The translations under genes and the position numbers were made by a program. Shown here one piece after another: positions 34,086 to 44,909 of a stretch of 64,000 bases of DNA. The notes under the pieces are model-generated. The model saw nothing but the letters and a program-made list of their open reading frames with translations. It ran no database searches and had not been told where the DNA came from. This DNA is from Hippopus hippopus. Its lineage: Eukaryota; Mollusca; Bivalvia; Cardiida; Cardiidae. Location of the stretch: positions 8,908,777 through 8,972,776 of the forward strand of contig OX328106.1 in the NCBI GenBank assembly GCA_946811185.2. Direction: 5' to 3'. Within the stretch, counting starts at the first letter, position 1, and every line of letters starts with the position of its first letter.

Positions 34086-35283
34086 CAGGGGTAAAAGTTA
34101 GAAATTCTGAAAATACTGAAAATTGAGCTGGGGGCCTGGGGGCCGCTCGGGCCCCCGGTGGGTCCAGGGCAACGCCCTGGCCAGGGGTCTAGAGGCCCCC
34201 AGAAGCTCCTGAGATTTAGCTATTTTATCACCATCAAATTCCTCCAATGAGATCCAATTTTAGCATTTTAAAGTTGAAAAAGTCTTAAACTGAATGAAAG
34301 ATATGATATGCTAAAACCTAAGAAAATCTCAAAGTTTTTAGCATCCATGTTATTATGGTCCTCTTTTATCTGCATTTTGTACAGAGAACCTATTCAGATT
34401 ACACCAGTTTTGTATTTGAAAATACAACCAGTATGAGAAAAAAAACATATCTAGTATTTAATACTTGAATCATTAAAATGCAATCACATGTGCTAAATTT
34501 CTGTCAAAAGAATAAAATCAAATCTGTCAAATAGGAAAACAACACTCTCTTTGAGAATGGCTAATTTACAAGGGAGAATGTGATGTGGGATTTGTGTTCG
34601 GCATGCAGGCGTGAGGCTTTCTTTCCATTCGAGCTGTAGTTGGTCATTTTCGTGCATAAATTGCAAAGTGCAACTACCGTTACATCGGGCTTATTTAACC
34701 AGTCGCCATATCTTTCTCCGCGTGAATCTCTTTCGTTCAACCATTCCCACCACCATTTATTCTTTACGTCCTTCTTGATTTCTTTCGTGTTAAATCCGGG
34801 AGGTAAACACTTCATTTTTAAACCGTGACAGCGTTCGCTTGTAAGTCAGCGGCTATGTTATGATGAGGAACGAACTTCTACCGTTAAATAAATATGTATT
34901 GGCTAACCGATATATTTTTGTCCAATCAAAAAACGTTTTACAAATAGGCGATTCGAAATGCCATTTGGCATGCTTCAGTAACTATTCCGAGTATACTCGG
35001 CCACTAAACTCGGCCGATTCCGTATCGGAATCTCTCTTACCAGACGTTCGACGAGAGCCATTAACGACCGAGATCAGCCCCGGACAAAGCAAATGCAGTC
35101 AGTGGGGCAATACATTTTATTGATACGACATCTGGAAATCTGTTGACTTGCAACAGATACGAGATAAAGGGGTAACCCCCCCCCCCCCAATTTTCTCCTC
35201 GGATTTAGACAATTTGGAAAAATGACCTGGTCGGCCCCTGAAAATACGGAATTCCGTCACAATACGGAAAACTTTTACCCCTG
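34086..35283 (-). mobile_element. Short hAT-like element in the terminal hairpin of a pearl-like element
   Basis: 1,198 bp, perfect 14-bp ends CAGGGGTAAAAGTT, and a perfect CGTTGT duplication (34080-34085, 35284-35289). The right-hand end corresponds to the promoter side of a minus-strand frame at 34561-34815. Contains a very GC-rich block at about 34125-34210 with several inverted repeats, and a C-run at 35178-35189. Confidence 0.85.
34561..34815 (-). CDS. Short protein with BED-like zinc finger, hAT-derived
   Basis: 84 residues on the minus strand, inside the short hAT-like element. After a basic, Trp-rich start (KNKWWWEWLNERD, 19-30) and RYGDWL (35-40) comes C51-x2-C54 (CNLCTKMTNYSSNGKKASRL), followed by H71, H74 and H77. 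The C-x2-C...H-x3-5-H spacing with N-Y-S-x-x-G-K-K is typical of BED-type fingers at the N terminus of hAT transposases and their domesticated relatives. No catalytic domain follows before the stop, so this is a remnant or a single exon. The TSD and TIR context make hAT origin likely; expression is unknown. Confidence 0.5.
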   Translation of the reverse strand: MKCLPPGFNTKEIKKDVKNKWWWEWLNERDSRGERYGDWLNKPDVTVVALCNLCTKMTNYSSNGKKASRLHAEHKSHITFSLVN

Positions 35284-35307
35284 CGTTGTGCTCAAGTGAG
35301 CTAAAAA

Positions 35308-35386
35308 GTTAACATACGGATGGACGCACAACGGACAACGGGCCATAACATAAGCCTGCTGGCCTTCGGCCAGTGGAGCTAAAAAA
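35308..35386 (+). repeat. 3' end fragment of a family F pearl-like element
   Basis: 'cggatggacgcacaacggac', 'gggccataacataagcctg', the type 2 hairpin at 35359-35373 (CTGGCC-TTC-GGCCAG), then tggagctaaaaaa. Confidence 0.65.
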
Positions 35387-35399
35387 CTTGTCTAGCACC

Positions 35400-36810
35400 A
35401 ATCATGTATCACTGCAGCTTGATAATCAAGGGAGGTAAATAGTAACGAACTTTATCTTTCATAAAAAGAGTTATTTCCCTTGATTAATGTTTAAATTGAA
35501 GTGACAATATTTTGAAGCCCATGTTAAACTTGCGATCCCTGGAATGAAGGCAATTTTGACCCCAGACCTACAATATGAAACTAGAATGTGTGGTTATAAA
35601 CAAAAAGATTTTTTAATCTTGCCCAATAAAAAGTCATGTAAAACAAGTTTGCTGAATAAAAGGCCCTGTAAAATATGTGATCCATGACACAGGTTTATCA
35701 AGTTTTCACTATAAAAGCCAATGTAAAACTTGTGACCCCTGGTGTGGAGTCAAACTTGACCCCCAAAGTTAAAATTTGGGCCCTCTTGGTAGAGGCCCAT
35801 TATATAAAGTTACATGCAAAATTTGGTAGCCCTAGGCCTAAATATTGCTATGTACAAGTAGATTATTAAAGTTTCCTTATATAAGACCATGTAGAACTTG
35901 TGACCCCCTGGGGTGGGGCTACATTTGACCCCCTGGGCTATAATTTGGGCACCCTTGATAGAGACCCCCTAGATGAAGCTAAATGCAAAATTTGATAGCC
36001 CTAGCCCTTATAGCTAGATGCGAAAGATTTTCCTATATAAGCCCGCCCATGTAAAACATGTTACCCCCCGGAGCGAAGTCAAATTTGACCCTCGGCTATA
36101 ATTTGGACACCCTTGGTACAGGTCCACTAGATAAAGCTACATGCCAAATTTGGTCGCCCTAGGCCCCATGGCTAGGTCAAAGAAGAATTTTAAAGTTCTC
36201 CCTATATAAGCCCATGTAAAACTTGTTATATAAGCCCATGTAAAACTTGTTACCCCCGGGCAGGGCCTAATTTGACCCCAGGGCTATAATTTGAACAATC
36301 TTGGCAGAGGTCCACTAGATAAAGCTACATGCCAAATTTAGTAGCTCTAGGCCCTATGGCTAGGTAGAAGAGGAATTTTAAAGTTCTCCCTAAATAAGCC
36401 CATGTATAACTTGTAACCCCCGGGGCGGGGCCAATTTTGACCCCAGGGCTATAAATTGAAGAAACTTGGTAGAGGTCCACTAGATAAAGCTACATGCCAA
36501 ATTTGGTAGCCCTTGGCCTTACGGTTTCAGACAAGAAGATTTTCAAAGATTTTCAAAATTTTTCAGTTTTGTTGCCATGGCAACCAGAGTTTTTGAAGGA
36601 ATTAAATTCTTTCAAGAAATTCTGAAGAGGACCATGGCAGGATCATTTCTGTGAAGTTTCATCAAAATTGGATGGGTAGTTTCAGAGAAGAAGACGTTTT
36701 AAAAAAAAGTTAACGCACGGACGGACGGACGCACGGACGGACGGACGGACGCACGACGGACAACAGGCCATGACATAAGCCCGCTGGCCTTCGGCCAGTG
36801 GAGCTAAAAA
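35400..36810 (+). mobile_element. Pearl-like element, core family F, hairpin type 2 end
   Basis: Starts 'ttgataatcaagggaggtaa' with a nearby inverse 'ttatttcccttgatta'. Several F modules follow (gtaaaacttgt landmarks at 35891, 36051, 36216, 36404; 160-188 bp). The pre-terminal segment 'gttgccatggcaaccagag', a (GACG)n tract at about 36715-36765 and the type 2 hairpin 36784-36798 (CTGGCC-TTC-GGCCAG) end in tggagctaaaaa. Confidence 0.8.
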
Positions 36811-37200
36811 TTGGTTAGTATGACGAGAAAGTTGGACTTATCAACTGTAGCTTAAGTGATTGACAGAAAAGTGAAATACCTTTGCAACAGGATATCAGAG
36901 TTTTCAAGCGTCTACCATTAACACACGTATTTTGTCATTGTATAAATGGTTTAATAAATGGCAAAAACAAACTGCATCAACCACAGTGATAATTTCTGCA
37001 GCGATGCAGTTTTATTAGCATAGTAATCATAGATACATGAATGAGAGTACACTTGTTAAATAAAGGGGTAAACATTCCAGTAATAAAATAGGATAGGTGG
37101 CCCCCCGTTTTCCCAAATGGCCCCCTATCTCAAAGTCTGTGGTCCTGATGGGCTCCCTTACAAGCAAAGCTAGATTGAACACTGCCTACCTGAAGAAATA

Positions 37201-37430
37201 ATTCAAATGCCACATCTACTGGTAAAAGAGAACACTTGTAAAAAAAAAAAAATTAAATTCCATCAATAAATGTAGAAGTTGTACCTCTATGACAATTTCA
37301 TCAATTGACCTTTAAGTAAAACCTTGAAATGTTTCAAATCACACTTCTACTCATGAAGGAGAACAAATTTGTGCCAAATACATGGATCCATGGGGATAAG
37401 ATAAACCTACTTCCTTGGTTACTGTTGCAT
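37201..37430 (+). repeat. Tandem modules, family G (right part)
   Basis: Continues the module cut at 32322: 'tgaagaaataattcaaatgc', 'cacatctactggtaaaagag', then another 'tctactcatgaaggagaaca'. Confidence 0.55.
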
Positions 37431-37617
37431 AGGGCTCCCAAACAACCCCAGTAAGTACATATTCAGTATAGCAGATTGGCTACGCAAGTGGTGCTGTCAT
37501 GACTGTTTTCTCTTGATAAAATTCCGGAAAAATATTTCTATTATGTTTCTGCCGATGATGAATTCTCGGTAAAGAAATTTAGAGATGCTTGAACTCATTT
37601 ACACAAGGATGTGTACA

Positions 37618-38359
37618 ACAAGAGGGCCATGATGGCCCTGAAGTCGCTCACCTGAGCCTTTTGACCAAACATGATCCATTTTAAATTTTTTTCAAAAGTG
37701 TACACAAGGTTTTTCTAAGATTTGACCTTGTGACCTAGTTTTCGACCCAACATGACCCATTTTCTAACTCATCCAAGATATCATCAAGCCAAACATTCTG
37801 ACCAATTTTCAAACGTATTGGACTAAAAATGTGACCTCTAGAGCATACACAAGGTTTTTCTAAGATTTGACCTAGTGACCTAGTTTTTGACTTGACATGA
37901 CCCATTTTCAAACTCGTCAGAGGTATCGTCAGGACAAACATTCTGACCAACTTTCAAGAGTTTTGGACAGAAAATATGGCCTGTAGAGCATATACAAGGT
38001 TTTTCTAAGATTTGCCCTAGTGACCTAGTTTTTGACCTGACATGATCCATTTTCAAAGTCGTCCGAGATATCATCAAGACAAACATTCTGACCGACTTTC
38101 AAGAGTTTTTGACTGAAAATATGGCCTCTAGAGCGTACACAAGGTTTTTCTAAGATTTGACCTAGTTACCTAGTTTTTGACCCGACATGACCCATTGTCG
38201 AACTCGTCCGAGATATCATCAAGACAAATATTCTGACTGGACTGAAAATGTGGCCTCTAGAGCGTACACAAGATAAAAGTTGATGACGCACGACGCACAA
38301 CGAACACAGCACAATCACAAAAGCTCACCTGAGCACTTTGTGCTCAAGTGAGCTAAAAA
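37618..38359 (+). mobile_element. Pearl-like element, core family A, complete
   Basis: 5' palindrome GGGCCATGATGGCCC (37624-37638), about four A modules, 'gacgcacgacgcacaacg', the type 1 hairpin at 38322-38354 (loop TTT), then AAAAAG. Confidence 0.82.
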
Positions 38360-40110
38360 GTGTGAATTTCAGGGGGGTTACAGACAATATAACAGATCTA
38401 CTTGTTTTAGCAAAGCTTTGAACTTCAATGAGAAAGAATGAAACACCTCAACAAACCTCCATTTTGCCTCAGAATAATAGAATTAAAGATACTTATTGTT
38501 TTCGTAAGGCTAGTAGAGTCGTCTGACTCTCAACATCACACAAAATAATAGATAACTATTACAAGCAGTTCGAAATATTTATAGATTGTCTAATTCTACA
38601 GAGGTGTAAATTTAGGAAAAATTCCAATTTCAGGTTAAGCGAAAAAGGGTTGTCTTATGATTTTAAAATGCCTTCAGTGTGCTATCAAATTAACAAACTT
38701 GTTAATATCATTGACCGTAGTTTGATTAATCTTGTGATACACTGAAGACAATAGGTAGTCAAGTTGATTAGAGCGGCAAATTGGTTTGCAATCAAACACA
38801 CTTCCTATCAATTAACAGTTAAAGACACCCTTTGTAGTGGAAGATGTGCTGATCCACTTAAATACGACCAAGTCAAAAGTTTATTTAATTAACAAAACCT
38901 GAACTTCCAACAGTGCAGAACAGAAGTTAGAGTTTTTTGTAACTGAAATCTAGTTTAAGTGATGAATATAGTGAGAAATTCACGTCAATATGCTTATTGT
39001 AAATAGCCCAGCAGATAGTTTAAATCCAAGATTAAACTTCATGTTATTTGTGTTCTGATCTATATCTACACATTAAGCCAATGGTTCAGCCATTCACCAA
39101 TGGTTTAAAGAATAAATGTCAAACTGAAACATTGATGACAAGTGCTACTTTTTGGTTGTGCAGAGGTTATTAAACAAGGTTAGACATTCAATTGAATGTA
39201 TTTTCTTTTTATTAGAATTTGTTTTCCACTTTAAAATATTTTGTGTCTCTTTCAGAGGAGAATCAAAGCGTTGAGAACCCTGAAGTGGTATTTGTCAAGG
39301 AAGCCATTGTGTGGAATTGATAATTTGAAAGAAAAAGAAAAATATTATTCAAATATTGGCTTGAAAGTCAACCTACTAAGCAAATGGATACCTTTTTTTG
39401 GTTGAAGGGAGAGTACTCATGACAAAGTTAGGATTATTTGTGTATTGGTGGTCTCCCTTTGATCATTCAGGAGGAGTCATGAGTAATGTCCCTTGACAGT
39501 AGGATGCATGATGGATAGAGAGAGAAACCATGTGAATATATCGAATAAATTTAAGTTTGTACCTGAAAACTATGATTTTGAAATATCTTTGGCCATCAAT
39601 ATCTAATTCCCAACATTACAATCAATTATTTCGATCTATAAATATTCATGCCCAATCAAATGGAGTAGCACGCAATCATTGGATGAACAAGCCATGGGAC
39701 GAATTGGTTTTGGAACGAAAAATCCCAGGACCAAGTGATCGGTAGACAAATTTTGTATCATTGCGCCAATAGAAGGCTATGAGCGAGTGAAGCTATTTTC
39801 AATCAAAAATTAGTATTTCCACGATCGATGGCCTCACCTAGTGTATTTTAACATGCCATTTCCAATTACATGTCTGAATGCTACCGAAAAACTCATTTGC
39901 CTTAGAAAAATTGAGTTTAATTGGGTTTATTTCCTTCGGCTTTGGACAAAATACGATACATGGTCTTCAAAATTCAATATTGAACTCATAGTGGTATTGT
40001 CTTCGACAAATACCACAAAAAAACTATACTGTAGCATTAATTAATCCACTGTGTAGTGTAGGGCTGATCAGAACTCTTTGCACATGTCCCATTGTCAGTC
40101 ATTATCATAT
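38360..40110. other. Unassigned intronic sequence
   Basis: No repeat within this window matches most of it. At 39255 a TCTCTTTCAG is followed by a short open frame (EENQSVENPEVVFVKEAIVWN and stop), but nothing else supports an exon. Small ORFs of 60-67 residues at 39557 and 39841 have no recognisable domain. Confidence 0.45.
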
Positions 40111-40483
40111 TAGACTTTTGCAACGTACACCAGCACCGACTGCAGACTACAGACTTCTGACTTAAACTAGAGGTTTTCTCAGAATATCTCAGACGACTGT
40201 GTGAATAAAATAGTAAGTTCAATTTCGTTATCAGTATTAAAAAGAATAGAAAACAAATCACTAATGAATGATACAAATATCTGTACTTCATATTGTGAAC
40301 TTATCGTAGGGATTTTCTCAAGCATGGTGAAATACAAAGGAAATCATTTATGATCGTTTTATTTTTAATTCTTCAAAAACCATACAAATGATGTAGCAGA
40401 CGAGTCATGACCCTCTAAACTGCTTACTCCTAGTTATTGAAGCAGCTTGGGTACTTTCTTTGTGAGGAAGTTTTTGTAGGCCA

Positions 40484-40714
40484 GGGGGTCCTGCGTGGCT
40501 CAGTGGTAAAGTGTGGGACTCGTAACCCGGTAGACCCAGGCTCGAGCCCCACCTGATCCGCTGGGTTTTTCGTGGAAGTGCCCTTTGATAGACACTTCAG
40601 AGCCTTAGCCTAAGAGTGGGTTACCTAGGAACTACACGAATATGTGAGGTGGTCGTGATATGACTGAGATAATGTTGAAAGCGGCGTAAAACACCATTCA
40701 ATCAATCAATCTAA
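40484..40714 (+). mobile_element. tRNA-derived SINE, plus strand
   Basis: tRNA-like head with A box TGGCTCAGTGGTAAAGTG and B box CAGGCTCGAGCCCCAC, body 'acacttcagagccttagcct', tail 'aaagcggcgtaaaacaccat' and (ATCA)n. Flanked by TAGGCCA (40477-40483) and TAGGCTA (40715-40721). Absent from copy 1 near 16840. Confidence 0.85.
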
Positions 40715-40916
40715 TAGGCTAGGTGACTTTGGCGTATTATCTCAGACAGGAGCTGTTTTATCCACAAGCCCGTCGATTACTAGTTGTACATCCCGACAGC
40801 ATTGTAGGATCTGTGAAAAATTAAAAAATTGACGATTTTAAATTTCATCATTATCACTGTTTCTAACTTAACGTTGAAATGCTAAAAAATTCCTTTAAGG
40901 GCTTTAACAAAAAGTT

Positions 40917-41172
40917 GATTGACTGATCAATTGATAGAATGGTGTTTAACGCTGTTTGTAACACTATTTCGGTTATATCGCAGCGGCCAGTGCACATAGC
41001 CATGTTTCCTGGAATTTCTTTTTACCAGTTCTTTGTGCAATATTATTCCCAAGCCACTGGCTGCTTTTTGACATAGCCAACATCTTAACAATGATTAGCC
41101 TTGAGAGGAATGAATCCTGTGGCAATGACCACCATCATTCCTAAAAAAGAAATTGGCCGAGCTAGGTATTCG
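40917..41172 (-). mobile_element. Old SINE copy shared by both ISL2EU-like copies
   Basis: Same body and position as 17040-17262 ('cctggaatttctttttacca', 'gtattcgaac' at the B-box side). Similar in layout to the SINE at 55049. Confidence 0.5.
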
Positions 41173-42289
41173 AACTTTAACAAAAAGTCAAAGTCAGACC
41201 TGTCCTGAATTTAGGGTATACTACAAAAGCACAATACGATTATAGGAAAGAAAGTATCAGGGAAAAACTATAACCAAACTGTGAGACAAATATGATGGCT
41301 AAGAAGTTCACGCCGACAACATACCGTGGAGAAAGGATTAAATGTTATTTACCTCAGTCCTTGTAAATGTGTTAAATTAAGGCGTTGTGCATGTTGGATA
41401 CATCATTTACCAAACAATCCCTGTTACTACGCGTCATAGGTAGAAGTCATTCAAAAACACTTTGGGAAAAGGAGAATTTGCTTGTAAAGAGCTTTTTTTT
41501 TTCCCCTTTAGAGGCAAATGTCAGTCTTTGAGTCACAAATATGTAGATTAGAAAGGAAAATGAAATGCCTTACATGAAAGTCATATTAGTGAGACATATT
41601 TACATGTTTAATGAATGAAAAAAGTGTGACCGGTTGTCGTATCGTGCTTTGTTTGGATAGGAAAATCTGTGCTATCACAGGTAAAACGCATATACACGTT
41701 ATTAAAGGTACCCTTTACTTCAGGTAATTCCTTCCATGATAGGCCATTTTCTGACTTTCAATAAGAAAAGATGTGACAGTTGGGAGAATGCGATTTCTTG
41801 TAGTAGAGCAGAAAACTTTGTTGAAAATGGGGACATTTCTCAGATTGTGTGAAGAAGGATAAAATTGCTCGTTTTGAGCAATTTCGTTTTTTCTGTATGT
41901 TTTCAAAAGCCTCTTGCTGCAGAGGTGTCTGAGTGCGTCTTTTTGAAGTAGAAGGTTTACTCGCCAATCTATTATTCACATTTTTATTCTCCTTTTTTGA
42001 TACAGTTGCTCAGCTATCCACAATAACACATATTCTCACCTATTTTTGATGTGTGCATTTCAAGTATCAAATATGAGATACGGACGATGTTAAATAAGTT
42101 CTTATATAGGAAGGCCATCCGAACAAGAGAGACCTGCTATGCCAGGTATCTGAGAGAAGATCCCATCTGCATGTTGGAGCTGTAGGTGATGCATCTCTCA
42201 GAAGCAATAGACCCAGAAATAAACCACAGGAGCAGTGGTTGTCTGGTATCGGCATTGTCACGTGATCCATGGAACAACTGTTCATGTTG

Positions 42290-42645
42290 AAAGTGGCTCT
42301 CTGGTCCATATAAATGATGCTCAGCAACTATGATCAGAATTGGGCGTAATCCGGAACATAGATTTCCTGAAAATTGCATTTACTGGCAAATAAAATATAT
42401 GCAAATAGATTTCCCCTTCTCACCGAATATAAAAGTGTTTAACTTGGGAGAATGGAAAGACCGAGATTTTCAAAATGTCGCCAAGTTCAGTGCATATCTA
42501 GATTGCTGTGCACAGTATAGCCAAGCTTGAATCATACAGGGCTGTAAGTGATGTTTGGAGACATTCTAGACATTTACTAAGCTGTACTGTGAATATATTT
42601 GCCAATTTGGTCTGTCGAAGGAGGGAAATTGACTTTAATACTTAA
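42290..42645 (+). pseudogene. Transposase remnant in ISL2EU-like copy 2
   Basis: Matches 20100-20460 but with more lesions: 'agaattgggcgtaatccgga', 'gaaaattgcatttactggca', then 'gaaggagggaaattgacttt'. The R-x-x-V-E stretch is deleted here. Not functional. Confidence 0.55.
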
Positions 42646-42848
42646 ATAAGACACAAAATGAGGTGAACAGATATTTCTGTAATTCAAAAGTGATTTGTTT
42701 TCTCTTCTTTTTAATATACTATTACGAATGTGAACCTTTAATGTATTCTCACAATCCTCGTATGTACAAATGTTTTGAGAAAACCCCTAATTTAAGTCGG
42801 TAGTCTGTAGTCAGCAGTCCGTACTGGTGTACGTTGCAAAAGTCTAAT

Positions 42849-43224
42849 GCAAACTTGTAGCCTCTGCATTTATCTCCGGTCAGCGGTACATGTTCGCAAT
42901 GCACATATTTTAAACTTCTTCTTAAATTCAAGCGTTTAAAACACAAAATAAGTAAATACTATGCACCCCTCTAATGTTAATAGTCGTTTATTTGGGAGCC
43001 AAAATAGAAGACAGCAAAGCTGCACATCAGGTAAAATAAATGCGATGACCTGACTGGTCAAATATCGATTTCCACGGATCCATGTATTGCTTTCAAATCC
43101 ATCCTTAAATGCAGAAGTTCTGATCAGACAAATCTGGACAGATGCTTATGCACACACATAAACACATGCATGCACACACACCAAAGCGACATTGTGACAA
43201 CTATGTTTTGCTCACTGCAGGCAG
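42849..43224. other. No gene or recognised repeat
   Basis: Contains a short (AC)-rich segment at about 43146-43180; nothing else identified. Confidence 0.4.
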
Positions 43225-43377
43225 GCTCAACAAAAAATAAATTTACTCAAAAATTGAAACTTGTTTTTTGAAGGGTAGACAACATTGTGGGAAAAGGAGA
43301 ACATGCTAGTTACCTGCATTTTCTCCAGTACTCTCAATATTTCAAAAAAATTTACAGATTGTGTGGTAAAGGGTTAA
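43225..43377 (-). mobile_element. MITE-1, partial
   Basis: 'tactcaaaaattgaaacttg', 'gaagggtagacaacattgtg', palindrome 'gagaacatgctagttacctg', right end 'gattgtgtggtaaagggtta'. Confidence 0.58.
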
Positions 43378-43740
43378 GTGAAAGGAGAGAACTCAATCCT
43401 ATCATGTTGCTGTTCTTCAACCAAATTGCCAAATCAGAATTTAAACCTGCAACCACTGGTTTACTAGCAATGCATGTTTCTACTGAGCCACAAGGGCTGG
43501 ACAGTATGTTAAGTAACTGGTAGAAACTTGTAACCCTTACCCTTCTACCGAATAATCCAATGTTTTAATAACCCTACACAGTTAAGTCAAGGGAGAGAAC
43601 TCAATCCTATCACATAAATATTCATCTCCAAAATGAATTTAGGAAAGGTGAGAACTCAAACTCACAGCCCCTGCTTTACTAGCAATGCATATTTCGACTT
43701 AGCCACAAGGGTTCCATAGCATGTCCAGTAACTTTGGCTG
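43378..43740 (-). repeat. Diverged direct duplication with tRNA-like SINE heads
   Basis: Two related stretches, 43378-43530 and 43580-43740 ('gagagaactcaatcctatca', 'tttactagcaatgcat', 'agccacaagggc/t'). On the minus strand the second starts 'ttgtggctaagtcg' (A-box-like) and has 'gtgagtttgagttctcacc' (B-box-like), so both are probably SINE heads. A left tip of MITE-1 lies between them (43534-43580). Confidence 0.45.
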
Positions 43741-43754
43741 CTAGCTCTACCCCA

Positions 43755-43986
43755 TAACCCTTTACCGAAGATTCTTGCGTTTTCATATCTCTAATGAAGG
43801 AGAATTTTAAAACCTTGCAGAAAAAGGAGAAAATGCTGGTATACAGCATTTTCTCCATTTCACACAAAGTTTTCTACTTTTTTAAGGACATCTTCCATCG
43901 TTTTAGCCACAATAAATTTGTCTGCAAGACTTTCGTGTTTTAAATTTGGACAAGCCTTTAACTTTTGTAATCTGGTATAGAGTAAA
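43755..43986 (+). mobile_element. MITE-1
   Basis: 'ataaccctttaccgaagatt', palindrome 'gagaaaatgctggtatacag', right end 'aatctggtatagagtaa'. Confidence 0.62.
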
Positions 43987-44204
43987 CCATTTTCTGTTTA
44001 AGTGGAAATTTTTGCAATGTGGAAATTTTGACGATTTCGCAAATTTGAAACGTTTGCAAACTTTTCTGTTTGCTTATTTTACTACAAGTATACCAACAAA
44101 TAACGAATGTCTTGAATTCGCAAACATGTTCGTATGCAAAATGTCAGTAATCGGTAATTTGTAAATTTTTTGACACACAAATATATCTGCATATACAGTA
44201 TCAA

Positions 44205-44392
44205 CAATCCTGTGTTTGATTATGCTGAAGAAGAAGATATTCTGACACACTGTTGGAAAAGAAAATGCTGGTAAAAATGTTTTCTTCCCTTTCACAGACA
44301 AATCTCATAAGTTGAGCCATGTTAAATTTGTAATCTGAAGCCATTTTCAATACAGATAAGTGTAAAATTTTGGTGTCTGGTAAAGAATCAAA
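44205..44392 (+). mobile_element. MITE-1, diverged
   Basis: 'caatcctgtgtttgattatg', 'ggaaaagaaaatgctggtaa', right end 'ttggtgtctggtaaagaatc'. Confidence 0.55.
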
Positions 44393-44401
44393 GCCCAAAG
44401 T

Positions 44402-44590
44402 AAACAAGAGCACTGTATGCAAGTGCCAACAAGTGCTTGAGTTTAGTGAAAATTTCAAGTCTAAAAAGGGGCATAACTGTGTAAAAAAAAAAGTTCTCTG
44501 ACACTGTTGTACAAGTTCCACTTTTGATAGTTAAGAACTTGTCCAAGTTTGAATTAAATGTAGTCAGTAATAACAGATACAGTAAAACCT
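44402..44590 (+). repeat. Family G 5' part
   Basis: 'aaacaagagcactgtatgca' start and 'aaaggggcataactgtgt', 'ccacttttgatagttaag'; related to 31541-31690. Confidence 0.45.
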
Positions 44591-44909
44591 TGATATTTCA
44601 AGTCTCAAACATTCAAGTAATCATTTTCCTTCTTTAAATTGATTATTTATTCAAACACAATATTTTTGTACCTCTTGATTGTTTTTACACCTTTCCGAGC
44701 ATAGGTTTTCATCACACCAGCCCTTCTACGGTGTGGTGTAAGTTTTCACAAACTATGACAATTACTACAGGGGATTCATACTACAATACAATTTGAGAAG
44801 GTATTAACATTTATGTATGATGAGAGGCTTATTATGAAAAGTTTGTGATTTCCGTTTAGACATCTCCATCTCCCGATCTAATCTAAACTGTCTGATATTT
44901 CATTTTCTA
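44591..44909. other. No gene or recognised repeat
   Basis: AT-rich; nothing identified. Confidence 0.4.

Larger units (their letters stand above)
33278..35307 (+). mobile_element. Pearl-like element, core family D, split by a hAT-like insertion
   Basis: 5' palindrome GGGCCATGATGGCCC (33283-33297). Modules with 'gacggatcaaaattttacga' at 33421, 33587 and 33753 (166 bp), then 'gttgcaatggcaaccagag'. The terminal hairpin is cut in its loop by the element at 34086-35283: left arm agctccccttgagca to 34079, right arm tgctcaagtgagct from 35289, then AAAAA. Confidence 0.8.
32329..37194 (+). mobile_element. hAT-like element with 6-bp duplication, enlarged by nested insertions
   Basis: Inverted ends CAGTGTTCAATCTAG (left) and CTAGATTGAACACTG (right), flanked by a perfect CCTACC duplication (32323-32328, 37195-37200). 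It interrupts a family G module. Native sequence is about 32329-33277 and 36811-37194; the middle is filled by pearl-like elements D and F and another hAT-like element. The CAG tips with a 6-bp duplication fit hAT6. Confidence 0.8.
40111..42848 (+). mobile_element. ISL2EU/Harbinger-like DNA transposon, copy 2
   Basis: Inverted ends TAGACTTTTGCAACGTAC on both sides; outside them AT is present on both flanks (left 'atcatat', right 'atgcaaac'), consistent with a 2-bp AT duplication. Collinear with copy 1 except for a SINE unique to this copy (40484-40714) and lack of the insertions at 17270 and 17508. Confidence 0.75.

Noticed and set aside
39255..39320. Possible last exon after TCTCTTTCAG (EENQSVENPEVVFVKEAIVWN and stop)
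   Set aside because: Short, no matching upstream exon or recognisable homology, and an AG after a T-rich stretch is common in this AT-rich DNA.
40484..40560. A true tRNA gene
   Set aside because: The A and B boxes are present, but the acceptor stem does not pair and a SINE body and tail follow, flanked by a target duplication.
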